Assembly: GCA_028277985.1 (NCBI GenBank)
Contig: JANQFG010000260.1
Span: 1 to 38,106 of the forward strand
DNA from: a bacterium
Lineage (GTDB): Bacteria > Desulfobacterota > DSWW01
Direction: 5' to 3'
DNA length: 38,106 nt
Shown here: positions 15,125 through 23,087 of the stretch, piece after piece
Layout of the letters: each line of letters begins with the position of its first letter
How positions within the stretch are numbered: position 1 is the first letter of the stretch
Notes under the pieces: generated by a model
Told to the model about the DNA's origin: nothing
What the model saw: the letters and a program-made list of their open reading frames with translations, nothing else
Database searches by the model: none
Made by a program: the position numbers and the translations under genes

Positions 15125-15140
15125 CTTGGGGAGATTCTGG

Positions 15141-17132
15141 ATGGGGAAGTGGGATTTTTCGAGAAGAGAATTCCTTCGCCTGCAGCTCTACGGCAGCGCG
15201 TGGGTTGCCATGGGCGGAGCGAGCGGCCTTGCCTGCAGCCGAAAGCAGGGGCGCGATACCGGGACGAAGGTGATCGTGCTGGGCCTGGACGGAATGGATC
15301 CCAGCCTTGTCTCGCGCATGATGCGTGAAGGCAAGATGCCCAACTTCTCCCAGGTCGCCCGGCAAGGGTTCTTCGGGCCTCTGGGCACCAGCACGCCCCC
15401 TCAGAGCCCGGTGGCCTGGGCCAACTTCATCACCGGGGCGAATCCGGGCAGACACGGGATCTTCGACTTCATCCATCGGGACCCGGCCACCTATCTCCCC
15501 TACCTGTCCACATCCAAGAGCGAGCCGGCCGACAAGTCGATTACGCTCGGTGACTACGTGATTCCCCTTTCCTCCGGAGAGATCCACGACCTGAGGAAGG
15601 GCAGGGCCTTCTGGGAGATCCTGGAAGACCACGATATACCCGCAACGGTCTTCAAGATGCCTTCCAACTTTCCCCCCACGGCCACGCGGCAAAAAACCTT
15701 CTCCGGAATGGGTACGCCGGACATCCTGGGAACCTACGGGATCTTTTCGTATTACACGGACCAGCCGGTTGATATCGATACCGATCTGGGGGGAGGCAAG
15801 GTGTACACGGTGTCCGTGGACAACCACACCGTGAAGGCAAGCCTGATCGGACCGCAGAACACCTACCGCAAGGATACGCCCGATTCCGAGGTCGGTTTCA
15901 CCGTCTTTCGAGATCCGGAATACCCGGTCGCCAAGATCGTGATCGACGACAGGGAATGGCTGCTGAACGAGGGGGAGTGGAGCCCGTGGATCGAGCTCTC
16001 CTTCTCCATGATGCCCACGGTTCGGGTCAAGGGCATTTGCCGTTTCTACCTGAAGCAGGTGCACCCATACTTCAAGCTCTACGTCACGCCGATCAACATC
16101 GATCCTTCGGACCCGGCCCTTCCGATCAGCACGCCCGAGGCGTATGCAAAGGAGCTCTACGAGCGTTTTGGCCCGTTTCATACAAAGGGGCTCCCGGCCG
16201 ACACTAAGGCCCTGGAGCATGGGGTGTTGAATGAAGAGGAGTTCCTCGCCTTCGATGACATGATCCTCGAGGAACGGCTCGCCATTTCCGAGTACGAGCT
16301 GAACCGTTTCGAATCGGGGCTCCTGTACCTCTACATCTCGAGCACGGACCAGCGGTCCCACATGTTCTGGAGGCTCACGGACCCGAAGCATCCGGCCTAC
16401 GACTCGAAGCTGGCAGCCCGTTTCGGGAACACGATCGAGGACATCTACCGCCGGATGGATGACTTCGTGGGAAAGATCCTCACGAAAGTGGATCGGAACA
16501 CCCGCCTCCTGATCCTTTCGGATCACGGCTTCACTCCTTACTACCGGTCTTTCAATCTGAACAGCTGGCTCAAGGACCAGGGCTACCTTCATCTGAAGGA
16601 TCCGGACAAGCAGGGGGAGACGGAGTTCTTTCAGAACGTGGACTGGACCCGAACGCAGGCTTATGCGCTGGGCTTCAACGGCCTTTACCTGAATCGGCGG
16701 GGCAGGGAGGGAGAAGGAACGGTTTCTTCAGCAGAGGTGCCGGCCCTGGAGCAAGAGATCGCCTCCAAGCTCCAGAACCTCAGGGATCCGGAATCAGGCA
16801 AGAGGACCGTTGTGAAGGCTTACAAGGCGACCGAGTCCTACGCAGGGCCTTACGGCAGGAAGGGCCCGGACATCGTGGTCGGCTACAACCGGGGCTACCG
16901 TGCATCTTGGCAGACCGCCCTGGGCAAGATCCCGAAACACTGGTACGAGACGAATGCGAAGAAATGGAGCGGTGACCATTGCATGGCCTCGGACATCCTG
17001 CCCGGGATTCTACTGACCAATCAGAAGGTCATCCGGCCTGCCGAGGCTTCCCTGTGCGATCTGACCGCGACGATTCTCGCGTGCTTCGGGATTCCCACGC
17101 CCGAAGAGATGGACGGGAAGAACATCCTCTAG
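15141..17132 (+). CDS. Tat-exported lipoprotein type I phosphodiesterase/nucleotide pyrophosphatase (alkaline phosphatase superfamily)
   Basis: A 663-residue enzyme. The start is the ATG at 15141 (GGGGAG 8 bases upstream); an in-frame TTG at 15126 is less likely. The N-terminus has a twin-arginine motif SRREFL (Arg8-Arg9), a hydrophobic stretch and a lipobox GLAC (Cys32), so it is a folded, lipid-anchored envelope protein. Catalytic-domain marks: KVIVLGLDGMD (Asp50, Asp53 metal ligands), TPPQSPVAWANFITG (Ser89 the likely nucleophile), NPGRHGIFDF, TDQRSHMFWR and LILSDHGFTPYYRSFN (Asp-His metal ligands). These fit the NPP/phosphodiesterase branch, which hydrolyses phosphodiester or pyrophosphate bonds; the substrate cannot be told. 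It converges on clpB, and the two stop codons overlap in one CTAG. Confidence 0.9.
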   Translation: MGKWDFSRREFLRLQLYGSAWVAMGGASGLACSRKQGRDTGTKVIVLGLDGMDPSLVSRMMREGKMPNFSQVARQGFFGPLGTSTPPQSPVAWANFITGANPGRHGIFDFIHRDPATYLPYLSTSKSEPADKSITLGDYVIPLSSGEIHDLRKGRAFWEILEDHDIPATVFKMPSNFPPTATRQKTFSGMGTPDILGTYGIFSYYTDQPVDIDTDLGGGKVYTVSVDNHTVKASLIGPQNTYRKDTPDSEVGFTVFRDPEYPVAKIVIDDREWLLNEGEWSPWIELSFSMMPTVRVKGICRFYLKQVHPYFKLYVTPINIDPSDPALPISTPEAYAKELYERFGPFHTKGLPADTKALEHGVLNEEEFLAFDDMILEERLAISEYELNRFESGLLYLYISSTDQRSHMFWRLTDPKHPAYDSKLAARFGNTIEDIYRRMDDFVGKILTKVDRNTRLLILSDHGFTPYYRSFNLNSWLKDQGYLHLKDPDKQGETEFFQNVDWTRTQAYALGFNGLYLNRRGREGEGTVSSAEVPALEQEIASKLQNLRDPESGKRTVVKAYKATESYAGPYGRKGPDIVVGYNRGYRASWQTALGKIPKHWYETNAKKWSGDHCMASDILPGILLTNQKVIRPAEASLCDLTATILACFGIPTPEEMDGKNIL

Positions 17133-19780
17133 GCCACCGCCTCCGCAGCAGCCTCCTCCTCGCCTCGTTCCGGGGCGGATACCCGGAACTCGAGCCCGTC
17201 CTTCACGGTGTCGATGTCGACCCTCGAGTGGTCCGGCACTTCTCCGGCCAGGATCTTGCGGCCCAGTCGAGTCTCGATTTCCCTCTGAAGGTACCTCTTC
17301 AGCGGCCGCGCACCGTAGACCGGATCGTACGCCTCCTGTGCGATCATCTCTTTGGCCGCCTCCGTGAGGCCGAGGTCAATGGAGCGTTCACGCAGACGCG
17401 ATCGAATCTCGTTCAGAAGCAGCTCGATGATCTGTTTGATCTCATCCATGGTCAGAGGCGTGAACAGGACCGTGTCGTCCACGCGGTTGAGGAACTCGGG
17501 TCGGAAGCTGCTCCGCAGGGCCTGCATCACCTGCTCCTTTGCCTCCTCCCGCAGCTCCCCTTTGTCGTTGACCCCTTCGAGCAGGTAGGGGCTTCCCACG
17601 TTCGATGTCATGATGATCACCGCGTTCTTGAAATCCACGGTGTGTCCCTGCCCATCGGTCAGGCGTCCGTCATCCATGACCTGGAGCAGGACATTGAACA
17701 CGTCCGCATGCGCCTTCTCGATCTCATCGAAGAGGATGACGCAATAAGGCCTTCGCCGTACCGCCTCGGTGAGCTGGCCTCCCTCCTCGTATCCGACGTA
17801 CCCGGGCGGGGCACCCAAGAGCCGCGAAACGGTGTGCTTCTCCATGTATTCCGACATGTCCAGCCGGACCATGTTGTCCTCTGTGTCGAAGAGCGCCTCT
17901 GCCAGGGTGCGGGCCAACTCGGTCTTGCCGACCCCCGTGGGGCCGAGAAACAGGAAGGAGCCGATCGGCCTCCTCGGATCCTTCAGGCCCGAACGGGCCC
18001 GAATGACCGCGTCCGCGACCGCCTGAACGGCTTGATCCTGCCCCACGACGCGCAGGTGCAGGGTCTCGTCGAGCTTCAGAAGTTTCTCCCGCTCGCTCTC
18101 CACAATCCGCGTTACCGGTATTCCGGTCCATTTTGCCACGATCTCGGCGATCTCGTCTTCGGTGACCTCCTCCTTGAGGAGGTGCTTTTCCTTCCGCTGC
18201 CGGGCCATCCTTTGCTCGGCTTCCTGGACCTGCTTTTCGAGCTCCTGGAGCGTTCCATACCGCAGCTCGGCGGCCTTGTTCAGGTCGTATTCCCGTTCCG
18301 CTTTCTCGATGGAGAGCTTCGTGTTTTCGATCTCCGCCCGCACCTGATTCAGCCGTTCGATCTCCGCCTTCTCCGCTTCCCACTGGGCGCGCATCGTGTC
18401 GGCCTGCTCTTTCAGGTCTGCGAGCTCCTTTTCGAGGGCTGCCTTTCTATCCCGGGACGATTTGTCCTTCTCCTTCTTCAGGGCCTCCCGCTCGATCTCC
18501 AGCTGCATGATTCTGCGGGTGGTCTCATCGAGAACGCTCGGCAGGGAATCGATCTCGGTGCGGATCATGGCGCCTGCCTCGTCGATCAGGTCGATCGCCT
18601 TGTCCGGCAGGAACCGGTCCGTGATGTATCGATGGCTGAGAACGGCCGCCGCCACCAGGGCGCTGTCCCGGATGCTTACTCCGTGATGGACCTCGAAGCG
18701 TTCCTTGAGCCCCCGCAGGATCGAGACGGTGTCTTCCTGTGACGGCTCGGTGATCAAGACGGGCTGAAAACGCCGCTCAAGAGCCGGATCCTTCTCGATG
18801 TGCTTGCGGTATTCATCGAGCGTGGTGGCGCCGATGCAGTGCAGCTCCCCGCGTGCAAGCATCGGCTTGAGCAGATTGCCCGCATCCATGGCGCCCTCTG
18901 CCTTGCCGGCCCCCACGATGGTGTGGACCTCGTCGATGAAAAGGAGAATACGCCCTTCGCTCGCTTCGATCTCCTTAAGCACCGCTTTGAGGCGTTCCTC
19001 GAACTCGCCCCGGTACTTCGCACCGGCCACCAAGGCGCCGAGATCGAGCTGGTAGATCGTCTTCTCCTTGAGCCCTTCCGGCACGTCGCCCCGGACGATC
19101 CTTTGCGCAAGGCCTTCTGCGATTGCGGTCTTGCCGACGCCCGCCTCGCCGATCAGGACCGGGTTGTTCTTCGTGCGACGGGTAAGAATTCGGATAACCC
19201 TCCGGATCTCCGTATCCCGTCCGATGACCGGGTCGAGTTTGCCCTTCTGGGCAAGCTCCACCAGGTCCCTTCCATAGAGCTTGAGGGGCTCGTATGTGCC
19301 CTCCGGGGTCGCACTCGTGATGCGTTGCTTTCCCCGGATTTCGGTCAGGGCCTGAAGGAAGCGGTCTCGGGTGATGCCGAATTTCCGAAACAGCTCGCCT
19401 GCCGGCGTCTTTGCGCCCTCATCGAGGAGGGAAAGCAGGACGTGCTCAGCGCTCACGTATTCGTCTTTGAGCCTCTTCGCCTCTTCCTGTGCGTTCACGA
19501 GCACCTGGTTCAAACGAGGAGTCACGTAGATGTTTCCGGGCTGCACCCCTGGTCCGCTGACCTGGGGCAGTTTCTGCAGGCTCTCCTCCAGGGCCCGCAC
19601 AAAGCCGTCCACAGGAATCTCCATCTTCTGGAAGAAGCGGGGCAGAAGCCCCTCTGGAAGGGTGAGCAGCGCCATGAGAAGGTGCTCGGCGTCGATCTGC
19701 TGATGCTTGTACTGGATGGCAACGTTCTGTGCCTCTGACAAAGCCTCCTGGACCTTCTGGGTGAACTGGTTGAGATTCAT
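17129..19780 (-). CDS. clpB: ClpB disaggregase chaperone
   Basis: 883 residues, slightly longer than the Escherichia coli protein (857). The double Clp N-domain (about 1-145) leads into AAA-1 with Walker A GEAGVGKT (211-218) and LLFIDEVHT. A long charged coiled-coil M-domain (about 410-530) distinguishes ClpB from ClpA/ClpC. AAA-2 follows with GPTGVGKTELARTLAEALF and VILFDEIEKAHADVFN. The ClpP-binding loop is absent as expected. ClpB is cytoplasmic and frees proteins from aggregates with DnaK. It ends in an Ala/Glu tail (EEEAAAEAVA). The stop overlaps that of the convergent phosphodiesterase gene by 4 bases. A plausible promoter is at 19877-19904; no CIRCE element is seen. Confidence 0.98.
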   Translation of the reverse strand: MNLNQFTQKVQEALSEAQNVAIQYKHQQIDAEHLLMALLTLPEGLLPRFFQKMEIPVDGFVRALEESLQKLPQVSGPGVQPGNIYVTPRLNQVLVNAQEEAKRLKDEYVSAEHVLLSLLDEGAKTPAGELFRKFGITRDRFLQALTEIRGKQRITSATPEGTYEPLKLYGRDLVELAQKGKLDPVIGRDTEIRRVIRILTRRTKNNPVLIGEAGVGKTAIAEGLAQRIVRGDVPEGLKEKTIYQLDLGALVAGAKYRGEFEERLKAVLKEIEASEGRILLFIDEVHTIVGAGKAEGAMDAGNLLKPMLARGELHCIGATTLDEYRKHIEKDPALERRFQPVLITEPSQEDTVSILRGLKERFEVHHGVSIRDSALVAAAVLSHRYITDRFLPDKAIDLIDEAGAMIRTEIDSLPSVLDETTRRIMQLEIEREALKKEKDKSSRDRKAALEKELADLKEQADTMRAQWEAEKAEIERLNQVRAEIENTKLSIEKAEREYDLNKAAELRYGTLQELEKQVQEAEQRMARQRKEKHLLKEEVTEDEIAEIVAKWTGIPVTRIVESEREKLLKLDETLHLRVVGQDQAVQAVADAVIRARSGLKDPRRPIGSFLFLGPTGVGKTELARTLAEALFDTEDNMVRLDMSEYMEKHTVSRLLGAPPGYVGYEEGGQLTEAVRRRPYCVILFDEIEKAHADVFNVLLQVMDDGRLTDGQGHTVDFKNAVIIMTSNVGSPYLLEGVNDKGELREEAKEQVMQALRSSFRPEFLNRVDDTVLFTPLTMDEIKQIIELLLNEIRSRLRERSIDLGLTEAAKEMIAQEAYDPVYGARPLKRYLQREIETRLGRKILAGEVPDHSRVDIDTVKDGLEFRVSAPERGEEEAAAEAVA

Positions 19781-19876
19781 CTGTCCTTTACTCTCCTTTT
19801 GTCGATTCGCATCGTCCTACGGCGAGAGAGAATAAGCAGTAGCGACGACAAAAATATGTTTTGCGGATGGACCCAT

Positions 19877-19904
19877 AAGGTAAGCACGGAACGAGGCGTG
19901 TCAA
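19877..19904 (-). promoter_or_regulatory. Candidate promoter of clpB
   Basis: On the minus strand TTGACA (19899-19904) and TACCTT (19877-19882) are 16 bases apart. The region CCCTTGACA also has a passing likeness to the heat-shock -35 (CTTGAAA), but the matching CCCCAT -10 is missing, so a sigma-70 reading is preferred. The leader would be about 90 bases. Confidence 0.4.
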
Positions 19905-19952
19905 GGGAAGGAGCCCGCGTCGGGGCTCAAGGCGGTACACTCACGGAAGGCC

Positions 19953-21506
19953 TCAGTCGGAAGGGCCGTCCTCCAGGATCGGCAGCTCTTCGACCTCGCC
20001 GACCTGATCGTTCCAGCGGGTGAGCCTGGCGAGACCGTCCTCGACGAGCAGCACGGGGAAGTGCACCTCCGGTCGGATGATGTGTTTGTCCTCATCGATG
20101 AAAGGGGTCCATGTGCCGGTGTTGAAGTACCACGAATCCCGGCCCGGAACCTTCCAAGCATCTTCCACATGGGAGTGGCCGAAGGTGACGTACCGCACGT
20201 CCATCATCTCTGCGATCCTGGTGGCCTTCTTCCGCAGTTCATCCGGCTCCACTTCCCGGTAGGAAACCCCCTTCTTTGTCGGCCTGAGCACGAGGAAGAG
20301 CCAGACGAGCCCGACCACGATGAACCCGTAATCGAAGATCACCGAAAGGGTGGTCTTCAATACCAGATTCTGCCCGGCCCCGAGAATCCATTCCGAAAGG
20401 ATGTTCCAGAGGAAGCTCAACAGGATGAGGCCGCCCACGGCCGCGGCGAATTTCTTGGCAGGTCTCTGGAGGATCGTCATCAGGAAGTCGATCTTGTTCT
20501 CGTACGCAGGGGCTTCCTGGAGCTTGGCGATCTTCTCCGTTGCCTTCTTTTCTCCGTATTCTTCCCCTACCTTCCGGATGAGCTGAAGGTTCTTTTCCCG
20601 AATCTCCCGGTGCTTGCGCCCTCTGCGGGTCTTCACTTTCTGGAGGGTGCGGAAGAAATAGGGGAAGTAGTTCTTCACTACGTGCCAGAAGGCGTACAGG
20701 TGTCTCCTCCTTATGGTGTAGAAGAAGGCGGCGACGTTCCGGTAGTGGGGTGCGGATGGAAAGCGAAGCTCGATCTCGTTGAAGAAGTAGCGGATGAAGA
20801 ACGAGCCGAAGGGAAAGTCGATCTCATAGCTCCCCACGGGGCTCTCCGGGTCAACGAGGACGGGGTACATGAAGTTCTGGAAGGCATTGGTGGGATCGTA
20901 CTGGTTGCCGTGCTCGATGTAGAGGAGCTTCTTGATGTAGACCGACCAGGATCGAAAGAGAAGGCGGTCCAGCGCGCCGGAGATCCTCTGCTCGGAGCCC
21001 TGGTCCGGAGGATCGATCTCCCTGAGAAAGCCCTCCATCAGTTCCATGAAGCGGTAGCGGACCTCGGGCCAGAACCAATTGACATCATGGTTCCCCTTGA
21101 GAATGACGACCCGGTGCCCCTGATAGAGGAATCGTGCAAGGGCCCGGAAGAAGACCGGATGGCCCTCGATCACGCGTTCCAGCTGCCACTTGGACTCGGC
21201 CGCCGAGGCGCCCAGTCCGTATTTCTGTTTCGTCGAGGTGATCGGGGGAAGACCTTTGGGGGCTCGGCGCGGGTCCGGGATGGAGGTGACGCGCAGGAAG
21301 TCGATCAGATCGCCGTTGAAGACCAGCGTCCACAAGTGCTCCCTTTGTTCCGCCTTTTTCTGAAGATAGGCGAGCAGGCGCTCGAAGGGGCGATCGAACA
21401 GGAAGCTCTCGAGACGGGACGTCTGGCCCGTGGCCTTCTTCCTGCCTTCCGAAAGATGCAGGTCGCTCAGGATTACGTAATTGAAACGGGTCTTCCGCTT
21501 GTTCAT
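19953..21506 (-). CDS. Membrane-anchored calcineurin-like metallophosphoesterase with inserted membrane segment
   Basis: A 517-residue protein. Motifs in order: ILSDLHLSEG (Asp15, His17), NGDLIDF (Asp66), LKGNHDVNWFW (Asn139-His140-Asp141), IEHGNQYD (His199) and, much later, TFGHSHVEDA (443-446). The first four and the GHSH motif together make a full dinuclear metal site. The set is like that of the LpxH-type and related UDP-diacylglucosamine pyrophosphatases, but the protein is twice as long. Between motif IV and GHSH lie about 240 extra residues with a basic region (290-330, KTRRGRKHREIREKN) and two membrane helices (about 353-372 and 384-408). The catalytic core would then sit on the cytoplasmic face. 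The gene is separate from clpB by about 170 bases. Substrate unknown. Confidence 0.85.
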   Translation of the reverse strand: MNKRKTRFNYVILSDLHLSEGRKKATGQTSRLESFLFDRPFERLLAYLQKKAEQREHLWTLVFNGDLIDFLRVTSIPDPRRAPKGLPPITSTKQKYGLGASAAESKWQLERVIEGHPVFFRALARFLYQGHRVVILKGNHDVNWFWPEVRYRFMELMEGFLREIDPPDQGSEQRISGALDRLLFRSWSVYIKKLLYIEHGNQYDPTNAFQNFMYPVLVDPESPVGSYEIDFPFGSFFIRYFFNEIELRFPSAPHYRNVAAFFYTIRRRHLYAFWHVVKNYFPYFFRTLQKVKTRRGRKHREIREKNLQLIRKVGEEYGEKKATEKIAKLQEAPAYENKIDFLMTILQRPAKKFAAAVGGLILLSFLWNILSEWILGAGQNLVLKTTLSVIFDYGFIVVGLVWLFLVLRPTKKGVSYREVEPDELRKKATRIAEMMDVRYVTFGHSHVEDAWKVPGRDSWYFNTGTWTPFIDEDKHIIRPEVHFPVLLVEDGLARLTRWNDQVGEVEELPILEDGPSD

Positions 21507-21584
21507 CCGTTCCCTCGTCCGAATCCTCTCGTTCAGGGCCTGTCCGAGTCCCCGGGGAACCAGCTAACTGGGTGTCTCTAAACC

Positions 21585-21614
21585 ACAATAGACCAATCGG
21601 ACAGAATCTGTAAA
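21585..21614 (-). promoter_or_regulatory. Candidate sigma-70 promoter of the membrane metallophosphoesterase
   Basis: On the minus strand TTTACA (21609-21614) and TATTGT (21585-21590) are 18 bases apart, giving a leader of about 70 bases. The hexamers are only fair matches. Confidence 0.3.
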
Positions 21615-21705
21615 AGGTGTAGATCCGGCACTGGACTTCTCGGGGAGGTTTCTGTTAAATGAGGAGGCACCGGGAGCGGGTAGGGGAATAATCCTGGGAA
21701 ATGCA

Positions 21706-21733
21706 GGAACTTTCGAGAATGCACCGAGTCTAT
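21706..21733 (+). promoter_or_regulatory. Sigma-E-type (ECF) promoter of the rpoE operon
   Basis: GGAACTT (21706-21712), 15 bases, then GTCTAT (21728-21733). This is almost the textbook Escherichia coli sigma-E promoter (GGAACTT-N15/16-GTCTAA). Transcription would start near 21740, about 65 bases before the TTG start at 21807. It implies that the sigma factor switches on its own operon. Confidence 0.78.
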
Positions 21734-21806
21734 TTCTAATGAAACCCGGCCGTTAGCCACGGAGCCGAAGCTGACAGACGGGTCGGGTAGCGAAAAAGGG
21801 TCAGGC

Positions 21807-22382
21807 TTGCCGAGTTCGGATGAGATACTCGTTTCGAAGTGTCAGAAGGGGGACAAGCAAGCCTTCGAGCTTTTACTCAAGAAATATCAGCGGCGCATTT
21901 TTCACTTGATTTACCGAATTACCCAGGATCCCGCTGTGGTGGAACCCATCGCGCAGGAGGTCTTTCTCAAGGCCTACCGTTCGATTTCCTCTTTCCAGGG
22001 GAAATCTCGTTTCTACACTTGGCTCTATCGCATTGCGGTAAACACCTCACTGAGCCACATCAAAAAGGAATCCATCGGAGAGAATCGCGAGAGGGCGATG
22101 GAGTACGAGCTTCAGTCTTCCACCGCCCAGTCCGATTCCATGAAGACAGACGATCCGGAAGAAGCCCTTATGCGCAAGGAATTCTTCAAGCACCTGATTG
22201 ACTCGCTGCGTCGTTTGCCGGAAGAGTTGCGGACGGCCGTGGTCCTGCGCGAGTTCTCCGGCATGAACTACGAGGAGATCTCAGAGGTGATGGACATCCC
22301 CCTGGGAACGGTCCGGTCCAGGATCTTTCGTGCCCGTGCCCGTTTGAGGGAAATGTTGGAACCTTATGTCTATGAGAATTGA
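21807..22382 (+). CDS. rpoE: RpoE-like ECF sigma factor
   Basis: A 191-residue sigma-70 family factor with regions 2 and 4 only. Region 2 spans about 8-90 (KGDKQAFELLLKKYQRRIFHLIYR, AQEVFLKAYRSISSFQG, FYTWLYRIAVNTSLSHIKK). Region 4 spans about 125-185 (LRRLPEELRTAVVLREFSGM, YEEISEVMDIPLGTVRSRIFRARARL). The sequence is of the RpoE/AlgU type. The start appears to be TTG at 21807 with AGGGTCAGG upstream: the nearby ATG at 21820 is out of frame and no in-frame ATG occurs before. The next two genes are a zinc-type anti-sigma and an RseB-like protein, so this is an envelope-stress sigma operon, and the promoter at 21706-21733 suggests autoregulation. Confidence 0.95.
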   Translation: MPSSDEILVSKCQKGDKQAFELLLKKYQRRIFHLIYRITQDPAVVEPIAQEVFLKAYRSISSFQGKSRFYTWLYRIAVNTSLSHIKKESIGENRERAMEYELQSSTAQSDSMKTDDPEEALMRKEFFKHLIDSLRRLPEELRTAVVLREFSGMNYEEISEVMDIPLGTVRSRIFRARARLREMLEPYVYEN

Positions 22383-22451
22383 ATCTGCATCTAACCTTAA
22401 TATTTGGTCCGCCCCTGGTCGTGGGCTGTTTCCCAGAGATGGAGATAGGCG

Positions 22452-23075
22452 ATGAAGTGCGAAGAATATGCGCCCTTGGTGTCGCGCTACCTGGATGAGG
22501 ACCTCGAAGGCAGGGAGTTGGAGACATTGCTCGACCATCTCTCCTCGTGCGAGGAGTGCAACGAGGAGATGGCGGGGATCGATCGGCTTCGAGGATGGTT
22601 GCAGGCCGCGGACGCTCACCAGGGGATCCCGGAGATACGCGGAGCGTGGGGGCTCGATGATCTTCTCAAACTTGAAGGAGCCACCGCATCGATAGATCCC
22701 AGCGAGACTCCCTCCTCGATAGGTGTGAGAGAGGCTGCGAAAGAGCAAGGAGAAGGCTCCCGGGGTATGTCTTGGATCAGGCGCACCCTGTTTCCCTTTC
22801 CCCTTGTCCCCCGGCAGGCTATGCAATTCGCCCTTCCGTTGCTGCTGGTCGCCCTGGCTGCAACCTGGTACTACACGCAGTACTTCACCGAGCAGATGAG
22901 CGACTGGGTCGATGTGACCGAGCTCGAGAGCTCGCCTACGGAGACGGTTTCCTTTCCTCAAGAGGAAGGTGACGAGATAGACTACTACGTGGTGCAGCAC
23001 GCCACCCATCAACCCTGGGAGCAGTACGGGGATGAAGTGCCGATGCTACAGTTGGCATCCATGCCTGCCCGGTGA
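22452..23075 (+). CDS. Anti-sigma factor with zinc-finger motif and one membrane helix
   Basis: A 207-residue membrane protein holding the ECF sigma factor inactive. The N-terminal cytoplasmic part has the ZAS signature HLSSCEEC (His29-X3-Cys33-X2-Cys36), with Cys3 as a possible fourth ligand. One membrane helix lies at about 123-140 (FALPLLLVALAATWYY) and a roughly 65-residue periplasmic tail follows, where proteases or RseB would act. It follows the sigma gene by 69 bases and precedes the rseB-like gene by 12. The layout is that of rpoE-rseA-rseB or algU-mucA-mucB, although this protein uses the zinc-finger type of anti-sigma domain. Ribosome site GGAGATAGGCG before ATG. Confidence 0.9.
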   Translation: MKCEEYAPLVSRYLDEDLEGRELETLLDHLSSCEECNEEMAGIDRLRGWLQAADAHQGIPEIRGAWGLDDLLKLEGATASIDPSETPSSIGVREAAKEQGEGSRGMSWIRRTLFPFPLVPRQAMQFALPLLLVALAATWYYTQYFTEQMSDWVDVTELESSPTETVSFPQEEGDEIDYYVVQHATHQPWEQYGDEVPMLQLASMPAR

Positions 23076-23087
23076 GAAGGTAAGCGT

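Larger units (their letters stand above)
14562..15140. other. 579-base divergent regulatory region between prkA and the Tat phosphodiesterase gene
   Basis: No gene is supported. It holds the sigma-54 promoter (14648-14662) and an adjacent inverted repeat (14669-14689) for prkA on the minus side, and a sigma-70-like promoter (15056-15085) plus a terminator-like hairpin (15105-15124) for the plus-strand gene. The 14700-15050 stretch has no tRNA or clear small RNA; enhancer sites for the sigma-54 activator would be expected there but I could not single one out. Confidence 0.6.
21507..21806. other. 300-base divergent promoter region
   Basis: It separates the minus-strand phosphoesterase from the plus-strand sigma factor gene. 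It holds the sigma-E-type promoter (21706-21733) and a weaker minus-strand sigma-70 candidate (21585-21614). No gene or structured RNA is recognised. Confidence 0.6.

Noticed and set aside
19781..19952. CIRCE or sigma-32 heat-shock element upstream of clpB
   Set aside because: No TTAGCACTC-N9-GAGTGCTAA repeat and no CCCCAT -10 were found; only a sigma-70-like candidate remains.
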